Below, one piece after another: positions 1 through 8,761 of a DNA stretch of 64,000 bases. Position 1 is the stretch's first letter. Each line of letters opens with the position of its first letter. Both the position numbers and the translations under genes were made by a program. Under the pieces are notes generated by a model, which ran no database searches, was not told the DNA's origin, and worked only from the letters and a program-made list of their open reading frames with translations. The stretch comes from Benzoatithermus sp963720725 (GTDB lineage Bacteria > Pseudomonadota > Alphaproteobacteria > Geminicoccales > Geminicoccaceae): assembly GCA_963720725.1 (NCBI GenBank), contig CAVRGN010000003.1:1426001-1490000 (forward strand), read 5' to 3'.

Positions 1-2
1 TC

Positions 3-569
3 GCCGGCGAGATCGTCGACGAGGCGCGGCTACCGATGCGGCTGACAGCCTTGACTCCATGCTTCCGTTCCGAAGCCGGCGCCGCCGGCAAGGATACCAA
101 GGGCATGATCCGCCAGCATCAGTTCACCAAGGTGGAGATGGTGAGCGTCACCACGCCCGAGGAAGCGGACGCGGAGCATGAGCGGATGACCGGCTGCGCC
201 GAGGCGGTGCTGCGCCGTCTGGATCTGCCCTACCGCGTGATGGTCCTGGCCTCGGGCGATACCGGCTTTTCGGCCCGGCGAACCTACGACGTCGAGGTCT
301 GGCTGCCCGGCCACGGCGCCTACCGCGAGATTTCGAGCTGCTCGACCTGCGGGGATTTCCAGGCCAGGCGCATGAACGCGCGCTGCCGGGCCAAGGACAC
401 GAGGCAGACCCGCTTCGTGCACACGCTCAACGGCTCCGGCCTCGCTGTCGGCCGAACGCTGATCGCGGTCTTGGAGAACTATCAGGAACCCGACGGCAGC
501 GTGGTCGTGCCTCCGGTCCTGCGTCCCTACCTGCATGGCCGCGAGCGGCTGATCCCGGGTGGAGCCTGA
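3..569 (+). CDS. serS: Seryl-tRNA synthetase, C-terminal part
   Basis: Class II aminoacyl-tRNA synthetase that charges tRNA-Ser in the cytoplasm. Only the last 188 codons are present; the N-terminal tRNA-binding coiled coil and motif 1 lie upstream of the window. Visible are motif 2 (FRSEAG, with the ATP-binding arginine) near the window start, a serine-site stretch EISSCSTCGDFQARR, and motif 3 (GSGLAVGRTLIAVLEN) about 40 residues from the end. The stop lies 3 nt before surE, so the two are probably cotranscribed, an order common in alphaproteobacteria. Confidence 0.95.
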   Translation, partial: AGEIVDEARLPMRLTALTPCFRSEAGAAGKDTKGMIRQHQFTKVEMVSVTTPEEADAEHERMTGCAEAVLRRLDLPYRVMVLASGDTGFSARRTYDVEVWLPGHGAYREISSCSTCGDFQARRMNARCRAKDTRQTRFVHTLNGSGLAVGRTLIAVLENYQEPDGSVVVPPVLRPYLHGRERLIPGGA

Positions 570-572
570 GCG

Positions 573-1340
573 ATGATCCGACGCCCGCCGCGGATCCTGG
601 TCAGCAACGACGACGGCATCAATGCCGTGGGGATCAAGACCCTCGAGCGTATCGCCCGCACGCTGAGCGACGATGTCTGGGTGGTCGCCCCGGAAACCAA
701 CCAGAGCGGCGCCGCGCACTCGCTGACGCTCACCCGGCCCTTGCGCGTGCGACGCCACGGCGAGCGCCAATTCTCGGTCGACGGCACGCCCACCGACTGC
801 GTGCTGATCGCCCTGCAGCGGATCGTCGACGGGGCTCCGGTCGATCTGATGCTGTCCGGAATCAACCATGGCGCCAATCTGGGCGAGGACATCACCTATT
901 CCGGCACCGTCGCCGCGGCGATGGAGGCCACCCTGTTCAAGGTGCCCGCGATCGCGTTCAGCCAGGTCTGCGAGAACCGCCAGCACATCCGCTGGCCCAC
1001 GGCCGAGCGCTTCGCGGCCGAGGTGATCGAGCGTCTGCTGTCCTTGCCGTGGGCGCCGGACGTTCTCATCAACGTCAACCTGCCCGACCGCGACCCGGAC
1101 GAGGTGCGCGGCGTCCGGGTCGCGGTTCAGGGAGCCCGTAAGATCGGCGACACGCTGCTGGAGCGCACCGATCCCCGCGGCGAGCCCTACCTATGGATCG
1201 GGGCCTTGCGCGAGGCCACGGACCCGGCAGAGGGCACCGACCTCGCGGCGGTGGCGGCGGGCTATGTGTCGGTCACCCCGGTGCATCTCGACATGACCCA
1301 TCACCAGAGCCTGGACGCCTTGCGCGGGCGCTTCGGCTGA
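573..1340 (+). CDS. surE: 5'/3'-nucleotidase SurE
   Basis: Metal-dependent nucleoside monophosphatase of the SurE family, 255 aa, the usual length. The metal and phosphate site is clear: NDDG at residues 13-16, the NQSGAAHSLT loop near residue 46, and SGINHGANLG near residue 95. It starts 3 nt after serS. In many relatives pcm (protein-isoaspartate methyltransferase) follows surE and precedes the nlpD-like gene. Here the 146 bp to the next gene is too short for it. Confidence 0.95.
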   Translation: MIRRPPRILVSNDDGINAVGIKTLERIARTLSDDVWVVAPETNQSGAAHSLTLTRPLRVRRHGERQFSVDGTPTDCVLIALQRIVDGAPVDLMLSGINHGANLGEDITYSGTVAAAMEATLFKVPAIAFSQVCENRQHIRWPTAERFAAEVIERLLSLPWAPDVLINVNLPDRDPDEVRGVRVAVQGARKIGDTLLERTDPRGEPYLWIGALREATDPAEGTDLAAVAAGYVSVTPVHLDMTHHQSLDALRGRFG

Positions 1341-1353
1341 ACGGCAACCGCGG

Positions 1354-1375
1354 ATCGGCGACTTCGTCCGCCGAT
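1354..1375 (+). terminator. Hairpin downstream of surE
   Basis: Perfect 7-bp stem ATCGGCG/CGCCGAT with an 8-nt loop, starting 13 nt after the surE stop. No T-run follows, so it may be a weak or factor-assisted terminator, or an mRNA 3'-end stabiliser. Confidence 0.35.
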
Positions 1376-1486
1376 TGTGGCGCGGCGGTGACGCAATGTG
1401 GTGTGCCGGGACGACCCGGACCCTTGATATGTCCGGATCGTCACCTCTAAGGTGCTGTCCCCAATGCCTCGGTAAGGAGCGCCACG

Positions 1487-2380
1487 GTGCGCTTAGGTGG
1501 TGGCGCCCTTCTGCTGCTTTGCTTGGCCGGTTGCACGACCTACCAGCCGGTCGACTGGAGCGAGCGTGCGGGCGCCGCGGCGGCTCCGGCACTTGCAGCG
1601 GAAGATGGCAGCGCCACGCGGCACCGCGTCGCCCGAGGCGAAACCTTGTCCGGGCTGGCCGTACGCTACCGTGTGCCGCTGAAGGAACTGGCGCTCGCCA
1701 ATCGGATCCCGTCCCCCTACCGGCTCTACGCCGGCCAGTTCCTGACCGTCCCGGCCGCTTCCGGCGCTTCGGTACCGGCCGCGACGCAAGCCGTGGCCAT
1801 GGTGGTCCCCGCCCGCCGTGCGCCCAGAACGCTGCCCGAGCCCACCATCGAAGCAAAGACGGCGGGCGTGCAGGTGGTCTCGCTGGAGGCGCCGCCGATC
1901 CCGCCGCAGCTGCCCCGTTCGCGCCTGGAAGCCAGCCACGGTGCCGCCGCGGGCCATGAGCCTCCGGCGCTGTCCGGCGATGGCTTCCTGTGGCCGGTGC
2001 GGGGCAAGATCAGCAGCGGCTTCGGCAGCAAGCCGAACGGCACGCGCAACGACGGCGTGAACATCGGCGCGCCGGAAGGCGCGACGGTGATGGCGGCGGA
2101 GAACGGCATCGTCGTCTTCGCCGGCGAGGAGATCCCGGGCTATGGCCGGATGCTGCTGATCAGCCACGCCAACGGCTTCTTGACCGCCTACGCCCACAAT
2201 CGCGACCTGTATGTGGCGGTCGGCGACGAGGTCGAGCGCGGCCAGCGGATCGCGTCGGTCGGCAGCAGCGGCAACGTCACCTCGCCTCAGCTCCATTTCG
2301 AGGTGCGTGACGGCAAGGAGCCGGTCGATCCCATGCTCGTGCTGGCGCCTGCGTCGACCCAGGTCGCGAGCGTCCGCTAG
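1487..2380 (+). CDS. nlpD: NlpD-like LysM/M23 lipoprotein
   Basis: Envelope lipoprotein of the NlpD/EnvC type, whose relatives activate periplasmic amidases during cell separation. The GTG start is supported by AAGGAG 7 nt upstream. Residues 1-16 form a lipoprotein signal with lipobox LAGC. A LysM peptidoglycan-binding domain lies at about 45-90 and a LytM/M23 domain at about 165-290. The LytM site is degenerate: the first zinc ligands are replaced in NDGVNIGAP, while SPQLHFEVRDG keeps only part of the HxH motif. This fits a non-catalytic amidase activator rather than an active peptidase. Its stop overlaps the convergent DUF815 gene. Confidence 0.88.
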   Translation: MRLGGGALLLLCLAGCTTYQPVDWSERAGAAAAPALAAEDGSATRHRVARGETLSGLAVRYRVPLKELALANRIPSPYRLYAGQFLTVPAASGASVPAATQAVAMVVPARRAPRTLPEPTIEAKTAGVQVVSLEAPPIPPQLPRSRLEASHGAAAGHEPPALSGDGFLWPVRGKISSGFGSKPNGTRNDGVNIGAPEGATVMAAENGIVVFAGEEIPGYGRMLLISHANGFLTAYAHNRDLYVAVGDEVERGQRIASVGSSGNVTSPQLHFEVRDGKEPVDPMLVLAPASTQVASVR

Positions 2381-3252
2381 CGCGGGTCCAACGAGGCCGT
2401 CACGGGCAGGCCCAGCCGGCCGGCGATCTCCTGAATCACCTGCCACGCAACTCGGCCCGAGCGGCTGCCGCGCGTCTTGGCCCATTCCAGGGCTTCGCGC
2501 CGCAACTCCTCGCCGTCGATGGGCAGGCGGTAATGCGCTGCGTAACGCTCGACCATGGCGAGGTAGGTTTCCTGGCTGCAAGGGTGAAAGCCGAGCCAGA
2601 GGCCGAAGCGGTCGGACAAGGAGACCTTTTCCTCGACGCTCTCGCCGGGATGGATCGCCGTGCTGCGCTCATTGTCGATCATCTGGCGCGGCATGAGATG
2701 GCGGCGGTTCGAGGTGGCATAGAACAGGACGTTGCCGGGCCGGCCCTCGATGCCGCCCTCCAGCACCGCCTTGAGCGACTTGTAGCTGGTCTCGCCCGCG
2801 TCGAAGGACAGGTCGTCGCAGAACAGGAGGCAGCGGCGGCCGCTGTCGGCCAGGAGGTGCAGCAGCCGCGGCAGGCTCTCGACGTCCTCGCGGTAAATCT
2901 CGATCAGCACCAGCCGGCCGGCGCCACCCTCGTTGAGGCGGGCGTGGATGGCCTTGACCAGGGAGCTCTTGCCCATGCCCCGCGAACCCCAGAGCAGGGC
3001 ATTGTTGGCCGGAAGGCCGTCGGCAAAGCGGCGGGTGTTCTCGTACAGGGTCTCCGCCACGCGCTCGATGCCGCACAGGAGGTCGAAGGGTACGCCGGCG
3101 ACGTTGGGTACCGGCCGCAGCCGCTCGCCCCGCGCCTCCCAGACGAAGGCGTCGGCGGCGTCCAGATCGATGCGCGTCGCCGGCGGCGGTGAGGACCGCT
3201 CCAACGCCGCCGCGATCCGCTCCAGCAAGTCCGCCAAGGCACGCTCGTCCAT
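2377..3252 (-). CDS. DUF815-family AAA+ ATPase
   Basis: Cytoplasmic P-loop ATPase of the DUF815 family (cellular role undefined), 291 aa from the chosen ATG (MDERALADLL). A longer frame starts at 3306, but the added residues look non-coding. Walker A is GSRGMGKSS at about residue 89, Walker B is CLLFCDDLSF at about 138, and a sensor-like stretch YATSNRRHLMPR follows at about 180. It is convergent with nlpD (4-nt overlap) and divergent from yajC, a neighbourhood often kept in alphaproteobacteria. The function is not inferable from sequence alone. Confidence 0.87.
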   Translation of the reverse strand: MDERALADLLERIAAALERSSPPPATRIDLDAADAFVWEARGERLRPVPNVAGVPFDLLCGIERVAETLYENTRRFADGLPANNALLWGSRGMGKSSLVKAIHARLNEGGAGRLVLIEIYREDVESLPRLLHLLADSGRRCLLFCDDLSFDAGETSYKSLKAVLEGGIEGRPGNVLFYATSNRRHLMPRQMIDNERSTAIHPGESVEEKVSLSDRFGLWLGFHPCSQETYLAMVERYAAHYRLPIDGEELRREALEWAKTRGSRSGRVAWQVIQEIAGRLGLPVTASLDPR

Positions 3253-3344
3253 CCTGCCCCGTCTCCCGATGTTGTGATGCGGCCGGACGCTAGCAGCGCC
3301 CCTCACGGGCGCAAGCGCCTCGCCAGTGTGCGGATGGTCGGCGG

Positions 3345-3372
3345 TTGCAATGCGGGTCTGCGCGACTATAAG
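3345..3372 (+). promoter_or_regulatory. Putative sigma-70-type promoter for yajC-secDF
   Basis: TTGCAA at 3345-3350 and TATAAG at 3367-3372 are separated by 16 bp, close to the -35/-10 consensus and conspicuous in this GC-rich sequence. It ends 35 nt before the yajC ATG. This also argues against a translation start at 3372. Confidence 0.55.
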
Positions 3373-3407
3373 TGCGGCTCGCGTCGGCTACCGCCCCCGA
3401 GGATCCC

Positions 3408-3804
3408 ATGCTCATCTCTCCGGCTTATGCCCAGGCGGCTGCTCCTGCTGCCGGCGGCGACATGTTCATGTCCCTGCTGCCGTTGGTGCTGGTCTTCGCC
3501 ATCTTCTATTTCCTGCTGATCCGGCCGCAGCAGAGCAAGATGAAGCAGCATCGGACGATGCTGGAGAACCTGAAGAAGGGCGACCAGATCGTCACCGCAG
3601 GCGGCATCGTCGGCAAGATCGTGCGGATCGAGCAGAGCGACAACTCGCTCGCGGTCGAGATCGCGCCCAACGTCCAGGTGAAGGTCGATCCGCCAGACCG
3701 TAGCCGACCTGGTCGGCAAGCCGGTTCCTGCCTCGGGCAACGACAATCGTGCGGCCGCTCCTGCCGGCGGCGGCTTCCTCGGCAAGCTGCTGGGCAAGAA
3801 GTAG
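3408..3804 (+). CDS. yajC: Preprotein translocase subunit YajC, frame broken
   Basis: Small inner-membrane partner of SecDF. The ATG at 3408 gives an N-terminus with one membrane helix (LLPLVLVFAIFYFLLIRP), then the typical MLENLKKGDQIVTAGGIVGKI and a segment ending QVKV. At about 3686 the frame breaks. Removing one base from GTCGATC restores IRQTVADLVGKPVP and a normal lysine-rich end (FLGKLLGKK) with a stop at 3802-3804. As written, the frame has no stop and runs on in frame into secD, giving a 680-codon open frame. A one-base insertion, real or a sequencing error, is the simplest reading. Confidence 0.85.
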
Positions 3805-3815
3805 CCGTTTCCGAC

Positions 3816-5414
3816 ATGTTCAAGCTCCCGACCTGGCGCACGATCGTCGTGATCGCCGTCTGCGTGTTCGGCGTCCTGGCCCTGGTGCCGAATTTCCTGT
3901 CCGAATCGGCCCGCGAAGCGATGCCCGGCTGGCTGCCGAGCCGGGCCATCACCTTGGGGCTGGACCTGCAGGGCGGTTCCTACCTGCTGCTCGAGGTCGA
4001 CGTGGCACCGGTCTACGCCGAGCGCCTGGAGTCCATGGTGGGCGATGTGCGCGCCGCCTTGCGCTCGGCGCGCATCGGCTATCGCGGGCTCGGCATCCAG
4101 GGTAATGCGGTAACGCTGACCCTGACCGACCCCGGCCAGCACGACCAGGCGTTGTCGGAGATCGAGAAGGTCAATCCAATCAGTGTCGGCGCCACAGGCC
4201 GGATCCGCGACTTCGACGTCAGTGACGAGAGCGACCGGATCGTGCTGCGCCTCACCGAGGCCAAGCTGTTCGAGTTGCGCCAGTCGGCGATCAACCAGTC
4301 TCTTGAGGTCGTGCGCCGCCGCATCGACGAGATCGGTACCCGGGAGGCGTCGATTCAGCGTCAGGGCACCGACCGGATCCTGGTTCAGGTCCCCGGCGAG
4401 CGCGATCCCGAGAACATCAAGCGGCTGCTGGGCCGCACCGCGCGCCTGACCTTCCACATGGTCGATACGGGCGCCAGCGTGCAAGACGCCCTCCAGGGCC
4501 GCGTCCCGCCCGGATCGATGCTCCTGGAATCGGCCGAGCGCGATGGCGCCGGCTCCACGCACTATGTTGTGAAGCGTCAGGTGGACCTGAGCGGTGAGAA
4601 CCTGACCGACGCGCAGCCCTCGTTCCAGGACAATCAGCCTGTCGTGAGCTTCCGCCTCGACAATGCCGGGGCACGCCGGTTCGCCAAGATCACCCAGGAG
4701 AACGTCGGCAGGCCGTTCGCGATCGTGCTCGACGACAAGGTGATCTCGGCCCCCAACATCCGCGAGCCGATCATGGGCGGATCGGGCGTGATCTCGGGCA
4801 GCTTCTCGGTCGAATCGGCCAACGAGCTCGCCGTGTTGCTGCGCGCGGGTGCTCTGCCGGCACCGCTGAACGTGGTGGAGGAGCGCTCGGTGGGCGCAGA
4901 GCTGGGCGCTGATTCCATACGGGCCGGCACCGTCGCCTGCATCGCGGCTTCCGCCCTGGTCGTGGTGATGATGTTTGTTTACTATGGCGTCTTCGGTGGA
5001 ATCGCCGATCTCGCCTTGTTGCTCAACGTGGTTCTGATCCTGGGCATCATGAGCCTGCTCGGGGCGACACTCACCCTTCCCGGCATTGCCGGCATCGTCC
5101 TCACCATCGGCACCGCGGTCGATTCCAATGTGCTGATCTACGAGCGCATCCGCGAGGAGCGGAAGGGTGGACGCACGCCGCTCTCGGCGATCAACGCCGG
5201 CTTCTCCGAGGCACTGCGGACCATCGTCGACGCCAACCTGACCTCGCTGATCGCGGCGCTGGCGCTGTTCCAGTTCGGCTCCGGCCCGGTCAAGGGCTTC
5301 GCCGTCACCCTCGGCCTGGGCATCGTCACCAACATGTTCACGTCGGTGTATTTCAGCCGCTACCTGGTCGGTCTCTGGTACGACCGGGCCCGGCCGGCAG
5401 CCCTGCCACTTTGA
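3816..5414 (+). CDS. secD: Protein translocase subunit SecD
   Basis: Inner-membrane RND-type subunit that, with SecF, uses the proton gradient to help pull proteins out of SecYEG. The protein has 532 aa: first helix at residues 7-28, the signature LGLDLQGGSYLLLEVD, a large periplasmic domain, and five further helices after about residue 365 with GTAVDSNVLIYERIREE. The ATG at 3816 lies 11 nt after the restored yajC stop. Because of the yajC frameshift it is also in frame with the yajC start. The stop precedes the secF ATG by 8 nt. Confidence 0.95.
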   Translation: MFKLPTWRTIVVIAVCVFGVLALVPNFLSESAREAMPGWLPSRAITLGLDLQGGSYLLLEVDVAPVYAERLESMVGDVRAALRSARIGYRGLGIQGNAVTLTLTDPGQHDQALSEIEKVNPISVGATGRIRDFDVSDESDRIVLRLTEAKLFELRQSAINQSLEVVRRRIDEIGTREASIQRQGTDRILVQVPGERDPENIKRLLGRTARLTFHMVDTGASVQDALQGRVPPGSMLLESAERDGAGSTHYVVKRQVDLSGENLTDAQPSFQDNQPVVSFRLDNAGARRFAKITQENVGRPFAIVLDDKVISAPNIREPIMGGSGVISGSFSVESANELAVLLRAGALPAPLNVVEERSVGAELGADSIRAGTVACIAASALVVVMMFVYYGVFGGIADLALLLNVVLILGIMSLLGATLTLPGIAGIVLTIGTAVDSNVLIYERIREERKGGRTPLSAINAGFSEALRTIVDANLTSLIAALALFQFGSGPVKGFAVTLGLGIVTNMFTSVYFSRYLVGLWYDRARPAALPL

Positions 5415-5422
5415 GACCCGCC

Positions 5423-6374
5423 ATGCGCCGCCTCCGACTTGTTCCCGACAACACCCAGATCCCGTTCTTCCGCTACCGCTGGATCGCGTTCGTCTGGTCC
5501 CTCGTGGTGCTGGTCGGGACGATCGTCCTGGTGGCGACCTCCGGGCTCAACCTGGGCATCGACTTCAAGGGCGGTGTGCTGCTCGAGGTCCGCACCCAGG
5601 GTCCGGCCGATCTCTCCCTGATGCGCTCGACCCTGGGCAATCTGAGCCTCGGCGAGGTGACGCTCCAGACCGCTGGCAGTGACGATCAGGTCATGATCCG
5701 CGCCGAGGCGCCGGAGAACGACCAGGTGGCCCAGCGCGCCGCCGTCGAGCAGATCAAAGGGGCCTTGGGCGGCGTGCTCGGCAGTGGCTTGAGCTACCAG
5801 CGCGCCGAGTTCGTGGGGCCACGCGTCAGCCAGGAACTGCTGACGAACAGCGTCTGGGCCGTGTTGTTCTCGCTGGTCGGCGTGCTGCTCTATCTCTGGT
5901 TCAGGTTCGAGTGGCAGTACGGGATCGGCGCCATCGCCTCGCTCGTCCACGACGTGTCGGCCACGATCGGCATCTACGCCCTGACCGGGATCGAGTTCAA
6001 CCTGACCAGCGTCGCTGCGGTGCTGACCATCGTCGGCTATTCGCTCAACGACACCGTCGTGATCTACGACCGGGTCCGCGAGAACCTGCGCCGCTACAAG
6101 GTGATGCCGCTCGAGCAGCTGCTCGATCGCAGCATCAACGAGACGCTGGCGCGGACCATGATGACCTCGCTGACGACCCTCGTGGCGCTGCTGCCGCTGT
6201 GGCTGTTCGGCGGCGAGGTGATCCGCGGCTTCACGATCATCATGATCTGGGGCGTGATCATCGGCACCTACTCGACCGATCTATATCGCTACCCCGGTGC
6301 TGTACTATCTCAACCTACGCGCATCGACCGCGGACAAGCCTACGCCTCCCGCGGTCGAGCAGCCGGTACGCTGA
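5423..6374 (+). CDS. secF: Protein translocase subunit SecF, frame broken near the 3' end
   Basis: Partner of SecD in the Sec translocase. First helix at about residues 12-35, then GIDFKGGVLLEVR, a periplasmic domain, and a membrane block with VGYSLNDTVVIYDRVRENL. At 6278 one extra G (ACCGATC instead of ACCATC) shifts the frame inside the last helix, just after IIGTYST. Removing it restores IYIATPVLYYLNLR and a stop at 6372-6374, the expected family end. As written, translation would continue in the wrong frame to 6754 across the next gene. The gene is probably intact in the organism. Confidence 0.88.
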
Positions 6375-6387
6375 CCGGCGCGCCGCC

Positions 6388-6774
6388 TTGGAGACTCAGC
6401 AGCCGCAGTTCGCACCCGGTCTGCAGGTCGTGCAGCGCTACGGTGCTGATGGGTTCACGGTGTCGGGTGTGCGGCACGCATGCTCGATCCTGGTCCTGCC
6501 GGAAAGGGTCCTGGAGTGGCCGACCGACTGTCCGGACGATATCGATCTGGCCGGCCTGGAGCCGATCCGGACGGCGCAGCCGGTGCCGGACATCCTCGTC
6601 GTCGGCCTGGGCGCCCGGTTCGTGCTGTTCCCGCCCGAGCTGCGCCGGGCCATTCGCGCCTGGGGGCCGATCGTGGAGGCGATGGCCACACCTTCGGCTT
6701 GCCGCACCTACAATGTGCTGCTGGCCGAGCAACGCCGGGTCGCCGCGGCGTTGATCAAGCTGCCGCCCGAATAG
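6388..6774 (+). CDS. Mth938/DUF498-domain protein
   Basis: Protein of 128 aa of the Mth938-like (DUF498, NDUFAF3-related) family, whose mitochondrial relatives help assemble respiratory complex I; the bacterial role is unclear. Visible family features are the YGADGFTVSGVRH stretch near residue 17, the PDILVVGLGARFVLFPPEL core, and VEAMATPSACRTYNVLLAE. The best start is TTG at 6388, 13 nt after the restored secF stop, without a clear ribosome site, so coupling to secF is likely. A gene of this family commonly follows secF in alphaproteobacteria. Confidence 0.82.
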   Translation: METQQPQFAPGLQVVQRYGADGFTVSGVRHACSILVLPERVLEWPTDCPDDIDLAGLEPIRTAQPVPDILVVGLGARFVLFPPELRRAIRAWGPIVEAMATPSACRTYNVLLAEQRRVAAALIKLPPE

Positions 6775-6783
6775 CCGGATCGA

Positions 6784-7549
6784 TCAGAAGATCCCGCCGA
6801 TGCTGCGGCTCATGCCGGCGACCAGCGGCGGCTCCGCGTCTTCCCAGGCGAGGTTGACCTTGTTGGCGGTGCTGACGATCCGGGTGCGGTAGCGCTTGGC
6901 GTCGGTGGTCAGGCTGCTGTCCTGGCTGATCGAGCCGGCAGTGCCCTGGGGCAGGCTGGCCTGCTCGCTCTGGCTCACCACGACACCCGGTGGAGCGCGC
7001 TCCGAAACCTGGACGTCGGTGACGATGGTGTAGGTCGTGTCCTGGACATAGGCGTCGGCCAGGCCCGCGATCGCGGCACCGGCGAGCGCACCTCCGATCG
7101 CCGCCACGGTGTTGTTGACGCCGATGCCGGCAGCGCCGAGCCCATAGCCCGCGGCACCGCCCGCAGCGCCGCCCAACAAGGTCCCCCCAAGTCCGTCGCC
7201 GCCCGAGGCTTGCCCCGCGGTCGGGGAACTGCGCCCGGCCTGGAGGACGTTGGCCTGGAGCACGAACCGAGCCTGGCTCGGGTCATCGACCACGCGGTAG
7301 CCGCGCGCTTCCACGGCGGCGCGGACCTGGGGCGAGATGTCCAGACCCGGCTGGTCGGACGTGTTGCGGACGTCGACGTAGACGGTCCGTTCCTGCGGAC
7401 CCACCGGGTCGAGGAAGATCGTCTCGCTCATCTTGGTCTGGACATCGAGATTGCGCTTCGCGACCGCGGTGGTCCCGGCAGCGCAGCCTGACAGCCCGAC
7501 CGCCAGCAGAAGGGTGCCGGCGGTGAGTCGGGCGGGTGACGGACGGCAT
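6784..7549 (-). CDS. TraT-like outer-membrane lipoprotein, leader frame broken
   Basis: Resembles the TraT complement-resistance/surface-exclusion family: KMSETIFLDPVGPQERTVYV, a glycine-rich membrane-like middle (about residues 80-125 of the ATG-bounded part), and a C-terminal KYRTRIVSTA-type segment. The frame is open upstream of the ATG at 7431 and encodes a lipoprotein signal with lipobox LSGC and the family-typical start of the mature part, but no start codon exists in that frame. An ATG at 7547-7549 in the neighbouring frame would supply it if one base near 7525-7535 is extra. Without repair, a protein from 7431 would lack its signal. No conjugation genes are nearby. Confidence 0.72.
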
Positions 7550-7570
7550 GGGTGTGCCTCGCCCAGTGAT

Positions 7571-7599
7571 CACAGGGCCGGCCCCGCGCCGGCCCAGTG
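7571..7599 (-). terminator. Terminator-like hairpin after sodB
   Basis: Perfect 8-bp stem GGGCCGGC/GCCGGCCC (7575-7582 and 7588-7595), extended by CAC/GTG beyond an A-A mismatch. It begins 10 nt downstream of the leftward sodB stop. No T-run is visible. Confidence 0.5.
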
Positions 7600-7608
7600 T
7601 CATATGCG

Positions 7609-8214
7609 CTAGGCTAGGGCCTTGTGCAACTCCACCTCGACCTCGTCCCAATTGACCAGGCTGTTGAGGAACGCCGCGAGGTATTCGGGGCGGCGGTTTT
7701 CATAGTCGACGTAGTAGGAGTGCTCCCAGACGTCGACGCCGAGGATCGGCCGCATCCCTGAAACCAGCGGGTTCTCGCCGTTGGGGGTCTTGACCACCTT
7801 GAGCTGGTCGCCCTGCACCGCGAGCCACGCCCAGCCGGAGCCGAACTGCGTCACGCCCGCCGTCTTGAACTGCTCCTTGAACGCCTCGAACGAGCCGAAC
7901 GCGTCGTCGATCCGCTTGGCCAGCTCGCCGCCGGGATTGCCGCCGCCACCCTTCTTCATGATCCGCCAGAACAGGTTGTGGTTCCAGTGCTGGCCGGCAT
8001 TGTTGAAGATGCCCTGCTTGGCCGCGTCGCCATAGGAGCTGGTGACGATGTCCTCCAGCGACTTGCCGGCGTATTCGGTGCCTTCGATCAGGTTGTTGAG
8101 GTTGGTGACGTAGGCCTGATGGTGCTTGTCGTGGTGCAGGTGCAACGTCTTGGCCGACATGTAGGGCGCCAGCGCCTCGTAGTCATAGGGCAGATCCGGG
8201 AGCTCGAAAGCCAT
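7609..8214 (-). CDS. sodB: Superoxide dismutase [Fe], SodB type
   Basis: Cytoplasmic enzyme that dismutates superoxide to oxygen and peroxide, 201 aa. Metal ligands are in their usual places: His in LHLHHDKHHQAYV near residue 27, His in GQHWNHNLFW near 75, and Asp and His in DVWEHSYYVDYENRRPEYL near 160. The FGSGWAWLAV segment is present. The family covers Fe- and Mn-dependent enzymes; Fe is the likelier call from the overall pattern but is not proven. Start chosen at MAFELPDLPYDY; a longer frame to 8334 adds an atypical N-terminus. Confidence 0.93.
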   Translation of the reverse strand: MAFELPDLPYDYEALAPYMSAKTLHLHHDKHHQAYVTNLNNLIEGTEYAGKSLEDIVTSSYGDAAKQGIFNNAGQHWNHNLFWRIMKKGGGGNPGGELAKRIDDAFGSFEAFKEQFKTAGVTQFGSGWAWLAVQGDQLKVVKTPNGENPLVSGMRPILGVDVWEHSYYVDYENRRPEYLAAFLNSLVNWDEVEVELHKALA

Positions 8215-8392
8215 GGCAGCCTCGCCTTCGCTGGAGTCGGGTGACGGTCCTCGCCGGGCTAGATAGGCGGTTTGCCCCGGCATGGAAAGGCCCGAGGGCG
8301 GGCTTGTGGCGGGGCGCTGTTTGACGTTCGTCAATGCTCCCGGTTCGCGGCGCTGCTAGCAGGGAGGTCAGCAACCATGCGGGAGGGCGGCG

Positions 8393-8725
8393 ATGGCCGG
8401 TGCGCGGAAGGCCCCGGGTGCGGACGGTTTCCCGGTCGGCGGGCCGCTGGCGCAGCGCATCCAGGCGCTGGGGGTCGATACGGACGCGGCGGAGGAGGCT
8501 ACCCGGCGGGTCGAGGCCGACATCACCCGGATGATCCTTCGGTTCGGGCTCGATCCGGTGCAGCTGCGCGAGGCGGCCTCGCTCGAGCTGCTGGCGGCCG
8601 AGACGCGCTGCGCTTCTTGCCGGGAAGTCGAACGGTGCCATGGCTACCTGAACGGCGCGGCGGACCGTCCCGACGAATTCTGCCCCAACACGGCCACCTT
8701 CGAAGACCTCGCCCGCGAGAGCTGA
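8393..8725 (+). CDS. DUF6455-family cysteine-motif protein
   Basis: Protein of 110 aa matching the small alphaproteobacterial DUF6455 family: a helical first half, then three clustered cysteines (CASCREVERC) and a final FCPN motif, which together could bind a metal ion or iron-sulphur cluster. ATG at 8393 follows a purine-rich GGGAGGGCGGCG. It stands alone, divergent from sodB. Function unknown. Confidence 0.75.
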   Translation: MAGARKAPGADGFPVGGPLAQRIQALGVDTDAAEEATRRVEADITRMILRFGLDPVQLREAASLELLAAETRCASCREVERCHGYLNGAADRPDEFCPNTATFEDLARES

Positions 8726-8761
8726 GGCCCGCGGGCCCAAGCGTTCAGCACGGCGCTTCGT

